Shown piece after piece: positions 5,345-10,845 of a stretch of DNA of 10,845 bases. Location of the stretch: the NCBI GenBank assembly GCA_964622235.1, contig CAZUNB010000038.1:1-10845 (forward strand). The letters are read 5' to 3'. Source of the stretch: CAZUNB01 sp964622235. Its GTDB lineage: Bacteria > Patescibacteriota > Saccharimonadia > Saccharimonadales > JAGPDM01. Below the pieces are notes generated by a model. It was not told the origin of the DNA. It was given only the letters and a program-made list of their open reading frames with translations, and did no database searches. The translations under genes and the position numbers were made by a program. Position 1 is the stretch's first letter. Each line of letters starts with the position of its first letter.

Positions 5345-6133
5345 TCAGAAAGCTTCGGCTACTTCTCGCAAATCTGTATGACAAGGAGAAATATAAATTG
5401 TAAAGTTATTGTCTAGAGTCATGAAAGCTTTGAGATAGGCTTGATAGCTGTCTGCTAAATTGTATGCTTTAAAGTTTGCGTGTAAAACTTTCCGTTTATT
5501 AGGGCGAATCCTTGTCATGACATTTGCAATATCCATTGTCTTTTCTACACTATTGCACGCCGAACCTAGAATAAGACCTTCAATATTTTTATCAGCCAAA
5601 ATTTCTTCAGTTCGCTCCGAAGTTGATCTACCACCATAAATAATCGGCACAGCCGAGCAATTGAAATCAATAAGGACAGAATGTATTTTTTGGCAAACCA
5701 CAGAAATTAATTCTGAACTTGGTGGCGGTTTGTTATCATGGCCGCTCCCACGTGACCCCCATTTCGGTTCATATCCTATTACCAAACTTTTTAAATATTT
5801 TTTAGGAACATTTTTGAGAATCGCTACTAAGCGATCATTGACAATTTCAGCTATCATTGCTGGCGAATGATCTTGATACTCTTCCCAAGTTTCACCAATC
5901 AACAAAGTATTATTTAGCAAATACTTTTCTGTATGTTTTTGATTGCATATTGTAAGTAATTTTTTTCTCACAACGGCCGGGGAATCTCCAACTTCGGAAT
6001 GACCCAGTATAAGCCCAGAAGCTCCGGCTCTATATACTTGATCCGCAGTAGTTTCCCCAGTTCTCGCGAACATATCAAGATTATCGCCTTCGTAAACATC
6101 AATGTTTTGTGCTGTAAGAAAAATCTTCGCCAT
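5345..6133 (-). CDS. Circularly permuted triosephosphate isomerase homologue
   Basis: The 262-residue protein carries the motifs of triosephosphate isomerase in rotated order. Residues 1-206 match beta3 to alpha8 of the standard enzyme: TAQNID (7-12), TGETTADQ, GHSE (catalytic His45, Glu47), LLIGET (77-82), YEPKW (catalytic Glu122), the loop-6 GSG region, YGGRS (166-170) and LGSA. A short linker (TRIRPNKR) then leads to HANFK (Asn220, Lys222), the counterpart of the N-terminal NWK of normal enzymes, followed by alpha1, beta2 (YISPCHTDL) and alpha2. The expected activity is interconversion of dihydroxyacetone phosphate and glyceraldehyde 3-phosphate in the cytosol. HSERR is reduced to HSEVG. 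AAGGG (6144-6140) six bases before ATG 6133 fixes the start; an in-frame ATG at 6160 lacks a site and adds nine residues unlike the family. The HAD gene starts one base after the stop. Confidence 0.9.
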   Translation of the reverse strand: MAKIFLTAQNIDVYEGDNLDMFARTGETTADQVYRAGASGLILGHSEVGDSPAVVRKKLLTICNQKHTEKYLLNNTLLIGETWEEYQDHSPAMIAEIVNDRLVAILKNVPKKYLKSLVIGYEPKWGSRGSGHDNKPPPSSELISVVCQKIHSVLIDFNCSAVPIIYGGRSTSERTEEILADKNIEGLILGSACNSVEKTMDIANVMTRIRPNKRKVLHANFKAYNLADSYQAYLKAFMTLDNNFTIYISPCHTDLREVAEAF

Positions 6134-6160
6134 ACTTATCCCTTTTTCATAATAATACAC

Positions 6161-6182
6161 CTATTACTAATAGCCTATAGGC
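6161..6182. repeat. Two adjoining palindromes upstream of the permuted isomerase gene
   Basis: CTATTA-C-TAATAG (6161-6173) and the perfect 10-bp palindrome GCCTATAGGC (6173-6182) share one base. They lie in the short spacer between the substrate-binding protein stop and the isomerase start, 28-49 bases before the isomerase ATG. They could be an operator or an mRNA processing structure. No T run follows, so a terminator is less likely. Confidence 0.4.
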
Positions 6183-6221
6183 GAAGTATACATTTTTTTA
6201 GGTGGGGAGAAAGTTACCGAA

Positions 6222-7970
6222 TTACTTTGGGAGTTGTTTGTCTTGTTTGACTGACCAGTCTTGGACATTTTGATAACGGCTAGATATGGTACCGACAGTT
6301 CGCTCTTGCACCGTAATAATATCAGGTTTAGCAACATAGAGCAGTGACTGCTGAAAAAGAGGAATTGCTGGTGCATCAGCGAGCCATTGTTTCTGAAAAG
6401 CTGCATACTTAGCCTTACGCAGGCCTATATCTTGACGAGTTCTTCCAGCTTCCAGCGATTCATCAACTCGCTTATTACTATAATTAGAAATATTGATGCC
6501 GTTTTTGCCGGCTTGTGAGCTGTGCCAAAAAGCAAACTGATCGGGGTCAGCACCAATTTCTAATCCATACAACAAAGTATCAAATTCCCTGGGAATAATA
6601 ACTTTTTGTTGTAACCTGTCAGCATCCAGCGCCTTAATGCTGGCACTTACACCAATTTGTTGCCACTGTTTCTGAAGTTGCTTGGAAAAATCCTCCAAAA
6701 TAGTGTCTTTTTGAGTATAGATTACTGGCTCGAGTTGCTTGCCACCCTTCTCTATGATGCCATTACTATTCTTTTCCCAGCCGGCGTGCTTGAGTGTATC
6801 TAGCGCTTTTTCTGGTTGTGCATACGGTGGCTTATTAGCGACATAACCGAGTTGTTCTTTAAGTAATGGTCCGTCTGCTTTTCGAAACGGTGCCGATGTC
6901 TCTTGCTTGATCTTCGATGGATCAGAAGCTTCGGTCAGTGCATTCCGTACCTGAACATCATCATATGGTGGTTTGGTCGTGTTAAAAAATAAAAAAATAC
7001 TTGTGTATTGCCCAAGATTTCGTGTGATCACATCCTCTTTCTCAAATTTTCGGTAGAAATCAGGCGCGATATTCGATGCAGCAGTAAGCTCACCATCGCT
7101 AAAAGCTGTTTGTAAATCGTTTTTTGTGTCGTAACCAGCCAAAACAAACCGATCAAGCAATGGTCTTCCTTTAAAATAGCGCTTATTTGCTTCTAATTGG
7201 AGTTGTTGACCGTCATTGCTTAGAGCAGCAAAGCGAAATGGTCCAGTGCCGATCGGTTTCTGATTGAAGCCAGTTGTTCGCAGCTCAGTCGGCTTAACGT
7301 CTTTCAGAATATGTTCTGGTAAGATACCAGTGGTTAACGAATAGATAAATGGCGGGAATGAATTAGGTAATGTAAACACCACTGTAGTATCGTCGATCGC
7401 CTTACTCGTCACACCTTTCCAGCTACTAAAAAGTGGTGAGTCAACATTCTCATCAGCAACTTGCGTAAAAGTATATACGACATCTTGAGCAGTTAGCATC
7501 TTTCCGTCATGCCAGTAAACGTCATCTCGAAGCTTGATTGTATATTCAGTACCATCATCGTTCAGCCTAACGGAAGAAGCAATTTCTGGCACTAATCTAC
7601 CAACCTTATCGTACTGAAGTAATCCGTTAAATATAAGTCCAGCGGCGGAACGACTGGCCTCATTACTGGCAAAAATCGGGTTGATATTATCAAAACTGCC
7701 AATGACTCCTTCTTGGTAGACGCCGCCACGTGCAGGCTTTTCGACGAAATATATTGAACGATTAAAGCTAACCTGAGCACCTAGCCCAATCACAAGTACA
7801 GAAATCAAGCCGAGCCAACCAATAAAAAAACGTCGAACTGATTTTAGTTTGTGCCACGGTTCTATAATATGATCACTAAACCACTGCTGAATCTCACTAA
7901 GCTGAAACCCGCTTTTAAGTCGCTGTTTGATAAAACGGCGGACTTTGAATTTTTGGTAGCTTGACAACAT
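6222..7970 (-). CDS. Membrane-anchored extracellular solute-binding protein, family 5 (oligopeptide type)
   Basis: About 582 residues from ATG 7970, which follows the SecG stop by four bases. An earlier in-frame ATG at 8108 lies inside secG and is rejected. The protein has a basic cytoplasmic N-terminus (1-47), one membrane helix (about 49-66) and then the SBP_bac_5 fold. Features are ARGGVYQEGVIGSFDNINPIF, LRDDVYWHDGKMLTAQDVVYTF, the family hallmark GTGPFRF, NTTKPPYDDVQVRNAL near the centre and WQQIGV. The family delivers peptides, nickel or other solutes to ABC importers. No permease or ATPase gene is in this window, and the cytoplasmic extension plus helix replaces the usual lipoprotein signal. 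The substrate is inferred only as peptide-like. Confidence 0.88.
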   Translation of the reverse strand: MLSSYQKFKVRRFIKQRLKSGFQLSEIQQWFSDHIIEPWHKLKSVRRFFIGWLGLISVLVIGLGAQVSFNRSIYFVEKPARGGVYQEGVIGSFDNINPIFASNEASRSAAGLIFNGLLQYDKVGRLVPEIASSVRLNDDGTEYTIKLRDDVYWHDGKMLTAQDVVYTFTQVADENVDSPLFSSWKGVTSKAIDDTTVVFTLPNSFPPFIYSLTTGILPEHILKDVKPTELRTTGFNQKPIGTGPFRFAALSNDGQQLQLEANKRYFKGRPLLDRFVLAGYDTKNDLQTAFSDGELTAASNIAPDFYRKFEKEDVITRNLGQYTSIFLFFNTTKPPYDDVQVRNALTEASDPSKIKQETSAPFRKADGPLLKEQLGYVANKPPYAQPEKALDTLKHAGWEKNSNGIIEKGGKQLEPVIYTQKDTILEDFSKQLQKQWQQIGVSASIKALDADRLQQKVIIPREFDTLLYGLEIGADPDQFAFWHSSQAGKNGINISNYSNKRVDESLEAGRTRQDIGLRKAKYAAFQKQWLADAPAIPLFQQSLLYVAKPDIITVQERTVGTISSRYQNVQDWSVKQDKQLPK

Positions 7971-7974
7971 AAAC

Positions 7975-8193
7975 TTAACGAATGAAAAGGACCAGCAGTA
8001 AGCTTGTAGCAAAAACGACTGCCAAAAGAATAGTAATCTGATGGATTGATTTGTCGACGCCGCGTCGAGAGGCATGAATCTCACCTGACCCGCCAAAGCC
8101 GGCACCAAGACTAGCGCCCCTAGTTTGTATCAGAATGAAAACGATTAAGAAAATAGAACTTATAACGCTGGTTGCTTCTAGAATTTGCTGCAT
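7975..8193 (-). CDS. secG: Preprotein translocase subunit SecG
   Basis: A 72-residue protein with two membrane helices (about 8-22 and 53-70) joined by the SecG loop motif LIQTRGASLGAGFGGSGEI. SecG is the non-essential third subunit of the SecYEG channel and assists SecA-driven export. AGGAG (8202-8198) lies four bases before the ATG. The substrate-binding protein follows at four bases and probably depends on this ribosome loading, since it has no good site of its own. Confidence 0.93.
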   Translation of the reverse strand: MQQILEATSVISSIFLIVFILIQTRGASLGAGFGGSGEIHASRRGVDKSIHQITILLAVVFATSLLLVLFIR

Positions 8194-8253
8194 ATATCTC
8201 CTGCTGGATTGATTGTCGTTTTATGTACTAATTGTTGTTCTGTAATGACTCGA

Positions 8254-8622
8254 TTATTTCTCATCTGAGTTATCGATAAACAAACTCACTATATAGTTTA
8301 CCACTCCGATGACAATAGCTGCAAGCAAGGCCGCACCAAATGAACTAATTTCTAAATCTGAATAAAAAACACCAGTTAGATAGACGACCAGAGCGTTCAC
8401 AACTAACATGAACAAACCAAGCGTTATCATGATAGCCGGCAAGCTGAAAATTACAATGATTGGTTTTAGTGTCGCGTTGATTATTGAGAATATGAGACTA
8501 GCGAAAAAAAGTGTCCAAAATGAATGATCAAAACTAACACCCTCGATAAAGAAGGCTGCCACCCAGAGTCCGAGAGCATTAATAAACCATCTGATTAAAA
8601 ATCGTCGAAAGTCATTTTTCAT
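8254..8622 (-). CDS. Four-helix membrane protein, PF04020 (holin-superfamily IV-like)
   Basis: This 122-residue protein has four predicted membrane segments (about 13-26, 33-49, 55-87 in two parts, and 94-115). The family features INALGLWVA near the N-terminus and INATLKPII between helices 2 and 3 are those of PF04020. The family is often called phage holin family or YvlD-like, but it is widespread on chromosomes and its role is not settled. There is no phage context here. It starts ten bases after the aminopeptidase stop without a strong ribosome site, and lies 60 bases before secG. Confidence 0.88.
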   Translation of the reverse strand: MKNDFRRFLIRWFINALGLWVAAFFIEGVSFDHSFWTLFFASLIFSIINATLKPIIVIFSLPAIMITLGLFMLVVNALVVYLTGVFYSDLEISSFGAALLAAIVIGVVNYIVSLFIDNSDEK

Positions 8623-8632
8623 AGTAGCTACT

Positions 8633-9850
8633 CTAGTCCCATCCGAGCCGACTTGGCAAATTTGCCGTCAATATTTCAGGCCTCTTCTCAGTAATACGAA
8701 TCATATCTTCGATTCTTACGCCTATCTCCTCCTCAGGAATGTAGATGCCTGGTTCAACCGTAACAACCATGTTAGGTTGCAGTTTATCACTGCGCCCACC
8801 AACATCATGAACTTCTAGCCCAAGGTGATGACTAACCGCATGCGGATAATACTTGCGTAAATTATCGCCATCTGTTTTTAAACCGAGATTTTTTAGAGCT
8901 TCTCGCATCAATTCCTCAGTTATTTTCTCAATATCTTGCAGAGAATTCTCAGTTGTAAAGTGTTTAATGATATCAGTCTGTATGCTCAGGACTGCTTCAA
9001 AAACTTCTTTTTGTCGCTTGCTAGGCTTGCCGCGCGGAATTGTTCTAGTTATATCAGCTGCGTACTGGCCAAACTGTGTGGCGGCATCAACTAGAACTAA
9101 CTGGTTGTTGCTCATACTGAAACTACCAGTGTGGTGAATCGTGGCGCCATTAGCTCCGCTGGCTACAATTGTCGTGTAGGCTGGCTGCTCACCCCCGTGT
9201 AAAATACATTGGTAATCAAAAAACTGAGCAACTTGTCGTTCACTATCTAGGCTCTGTATCTGCTTTGGTAACGCTAGAAAAGCTTTTGTACTTATATCGG
9301 CAGCCTTTTGAATCGTTTGGATCTCTTCAGGTTTTTTAATGCTGCGATTTTTTTTGAAAATGCTTGATGCGCTTTTTAGCAATAGTGTTGGTTTATCGCG
9401 TCGCAAACGATACGCTAGTCGACGAAGTGCTGGATTTTCGACCATCTCATCCTCGGGTTTTGGTGCAGTAATATATAAAGTGTCATAGGTTTCGAGTATT
9501 TGTGAGTATGTATGGACAGCATCGCCACTAGAAATAACATGCTCAATACCACTTTTTCGTTGTAAATCTTGAAGACTGTCTTGACCACTCCACTGAGCAG
9601 TAAACTTACTGCGCGGAGTGACGACTAAAATCGCTTGAGGTGATCCATCTTTTTTCTTGCCAAGATAGAGTACGGCACCTGGCTCGTCGGGCAGACCAGT
9701 TAAATAGTAAAAGTTTGGTTCCTGCCAAAACGGGAACGCCACATCACCTCGGCCCTGCAGCTGATCGTGTGAAGCAATAGCCGACCAGCTCCCCTCAGGT
9801 AGTGCATTGATAAATTCAATTCGGTTGGTTTTATAAAATGTTGTTTTCAT
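8633..9850 (-). CDS. pepP: Xaa-Pro aminopeptidase (M24B metallopeptidase)
   Basis: The 405-residue protein has an N-terminal aminopeptidase P domain (about 5-130, with FPFWQEPNFYYLTGL) and a C-terminal pita-bread M24 domain (about 175-395). All five metal ligands are visible: Asp255 and Asp266 (LVDAATQFGQYAADITRT), His341 (AVSHHLGLEVHD), Glu366 (VEPGIY) and Glu381 (VRIED). The enzyme removes the N-terminal residue before proline in peptides in the cytosol, with two metal ions, usually manganese. This fits peptide scavenging alongside the binding protein in the same gene run. Length and motifs are normal for PepP-like enzymes. The start has a weak A-rich ribosome site. A -10 box within an inverted repeat lies just upstream. 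Confidence 0.93.
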   Translation of the reverse strand: MKTTFYKTNRIEFINALPEGSWSAIASHDQLQGRGDVAFPFWQEPNFYYLTGLPDEPGAVLYLGKKKDGSPQAILVVTPRSKFTAQWSGQDSLQDLQRKSGIEHVISSGDAVHTYSQILETYDTLYITAPKPEDEMVENPALRRLAYRLRRDKPTLLLKSASSIFKKNRSIKKPEEIQTIQKAADISTKAFLALPKQIQSLDSERQVAQFFDYQCILHGGEQPAYTTIVASGANGATIHHTGSFSMSNNQLVLVDAATQFGQYAADITRTIPRGKPSKRQKEVFEAVLSIQTDIIKHFTTENSLQDIEKITEELMREALKNLGLKTDGDNLRKYYPHAVSHHLGLEVHDVGGRSDKLQPNMVVTVEPGIYIPEEEIGVRIEDMIRITEKRPEILTANLPSRLGWD

Positions 9851-9867
9851 TATCTTTTTAGTTGTTT

Positions 9868-9898
9868 CGCTAGTCGTCTATTATAGCACGGACTAGCG
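9868..9898 (-). promoter_or_regulatory. TATAAT inside a perfect 8-bp inverted repeat upstream of the aminopeptidase gene
   Basis: CGCTAGTC (9868-9875) and GACTAGCG (9891-9898) are perfect complements separated by 15 bases. The spacer holds TATAAT on the minus strand (9885-9880). The right arm includes the uvrC stop codon. The arrangement fits an internal promoter with an operator over its -10 region. No strong -35 box is seen, and no T run makes a terminator unlikely. Confidence 0.4.
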
Positions 9899-10845
9899 TA
9901 AATATTGTGTTATTGCCTCTGCTTTTTTGGTGCCAACAATCTGACTGATTTCCTCATCACTGGCTTTTAATACTCCACCGAGACTACCAAACTTCCTTAT
10001 CAATTTTTTGCGTGTAGCTGGACCAACACCAGGAATTTCGTCAAGCCGACTTGCGGTTTGGTTTTTGCGCTTAAGACTTGTGTGGTAGCTAACGGCAAAA
10101 CGATGACTTTCGTCACGGATTCTCATCAATAATTTTAGTGCGTGGGATCGATTCTTATCTAACTGAATTTCATCGAATTCTAGCTGACTATGTGGCTGGA
10201 TATCGCGAGCGAGAATAATCGTCTCATACCTTTTCGCTAGTCCGATGGCTGGGATTGAAATCTCAAGTTCTTCTAAGGCATCAAGCGCTGCGTGTAACTG
10301 CCCTTTACCGCCATCAATTAGTAATAATTCCGGATCCCGCCACATATCTCTATTTTTCTTAGAAAAGCGTCGAGTGATTACTTCGTACATATGAGCAAAA
10401 TCATCATTACCAAGAATCCTCATTTTGAACTTTCGGTACTGACCTTTATCACTGACGCCATTCGTAAACACGACCATACTCGCGACGTTATTTGTACCAG
10501 ATTGATGGCTGATATCATATCCTTCAATCCGAAGCGGCAACTTATCGAGATTAGCGGTGGCCNNNNNNNNNNGCCTGAAGTTCGCTTAGTGCACTGTCAT
10601 TCTGGCTATCGAACAACTCTTTATCCCCGAATATAATCTGTTTATGAAGATTCTCTAGACCATGCAATTGATCACGAAGTCGAGCGGCATGCTCATAATT
10701 TTTCTGGTTTGCGGCATGCTTCATCGACCGCCCTAATCCAGCTTCAAGACGTTTACGATTACCGAGTAAATACTCACTTAAATAACGTAAATTTTGCCGA
10801 TAATCGCTCAAGCTAGTCATACCAGCTTCAATACCTGGGCTTAAA
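9893..10845 (-). CDS. uvrC: UvrABC excinuclease subunit C, C-terminal part (5' end outside window, gap inside)
   Basis: The frame is open from the window edge (LSPGIEAG before MTSLSDYR). It contains the UVR motif (MKHAANQKNYEHAARLRDQL), which contacts UvrB. Next comes the RNase H-like endonuclease domain with RIEGYDISH, VASMVVFTNG, LLLIDGGKGQL and RDESHRFAVSYH, which makes the 5' incision. Two C-terminal helix-hairpin-helix motifs follow (EIPGVGPATRKKLIRKFGSLGGV). The N-terminal GIY-YIG domain that makes the 3' incision is beyond the window. ATG 10820 and TTG 10540 are internal codons, not starts. A 10-N gap lies between ALSELQ and ATANLDKLP. Joining its edges through a shared GGC restores one frame. 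Confidence 0.93.
10563..10572. other. Assembly gap (10 N) inside uvrC
   Basis: On the coding strand the left flank ends CTTCAGGC and the right flank begins GGCCACC. Overlapping the shared GGC gives a continuous frame (LQATANLDK) with the spacing expected for the family. The true gap may therefore be absent. Confidence 0.85.

Noticed and set aside
5345..6133. Isomerase as two tandem or fused gene pieces rather than a permutation
   Set aside because: Each structural element of the barrel occurs only once and all are in one frame, so this is a single permuted domain and not a duplication.
4633..6133. UGA recoding as in Gracilibacteria
   Set aside because: The isomerase and HAD genes end at UGA where expected, and no family alignment needs read-through of UGA.
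6134..6160. Start of the isomerase at ATG 6160
   Set aside because: It adds nine residues covering the ribosome site. AAGGG six bases before ATG 6133 fits better, and MAKIFL matches the beta3 strand start.
7971..8108. Longer start of the solute-binding protein at ATG 8108
   Set aside because: This would run through secG in another frame. ATG 7970 just after the secG stop gives the normal basic-tail-plus-helix start.
8254..8622. Phage holin or prophage remnant
   Set aside because: PF04020 proteins are common chromosomal membrane proteins, and the neighbours are housekeeping genes with no phage genes.
1..10845. CRISPR arrays, insertion sequences or other mobile elements
   Set aside because: I see no regularly spaced repeats, no transposase or integrase frames and no terminal inverted repeats.

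Overview
The window is about 10.8 kb of a compact, moderately AT-rich bacterial genome. The best fit is a Candidatus Saccharibacteria (TM7) or related Candidate Phyla Radiation (CPR) bacterium. This rests on a DUF5679 zinc-ribbon protein, a SecG gene followed directly by a membrane-anchored oligopeptide-binding-type protein, a four-helix PF04020 protein and the wording of the UvrC catalytic domain. The lineage call comes from memory of family patterns, not from a search. Stops in intact genes are TAA, TAG and TGA, so there is no sign of the UGA-glycine code of Gracilibacteria and Absconditabacteria. Two N runs (1201-1211 and 10563-10572) are assembly gaps.

Layout. 1-329 (-): 5' part of a small two-helix membrane protein cut by the window edge. 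461-606 (-): an unannotated unit with a sigma70-type promoter, a predicted branched fold and an intrinsic terminator, a good candidate small RNA. 780-971 (-): DUF5679 protein with its own terminator. 1135-1670 (+): N-terminally truncated D-2-hydroxyacid dehydrogenase containing a gap. 1844-1919 (-): tRNA-Gly(GCC). 2068-2464 (+): a broken small gene needing two single-base corrections. 2503-2576 and 2590-2672 (+): tRNA-Cys(GCA) and tRNA-Leu(UAA). 2751-3599 (-): membrane-anchored alpha/beta hydrolase. 3709-4476 (-): slipin. 4568-4654 (+): tRNA-Leu(CAG), overlapping the 3' end of a HAD gene (4633-5343, -). 5345-6133 (-): a triosephosphate isomerase-like gene. 6222-9850 (-): a run of substrate-binding protein, SecG, PF04020 protein and Xaa-Pro aminopeptidase. 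9893-10845 (-): 3' part of uvrC.

The most striking object is the triosephosphate isomerase homologue. Its motifs occur in circularly permuted order: the protein starts at strand beta3 of the TIM barrel, and the strand that carries the catalytic Asn/Lys pair (HANFK) lies near the C-terminus. All catalytic residues are still present, a Shine-Dalgarno site sits at the new N-terminus, and the gene is one base away from a HAD hydrolase gene with an unusual first motif. Second are two tRNAs with paired changes in the elbow: tRNA-Gly has U19 with A56 in place of G19-C56, and tRNA-Cys has A18 with G55 in place of G18-psi55.

The right half is housekeeping: DNA repair (UvrC), peptide trimming (Xaa-Pro aminopeptidase), secretion (SecG) and solute capture. 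It reads leftwards from uvrC with short gaps, probably in one or two transcription units. The left third is looser, with wide spacers, tRNAs and decayed or miscalled genes.
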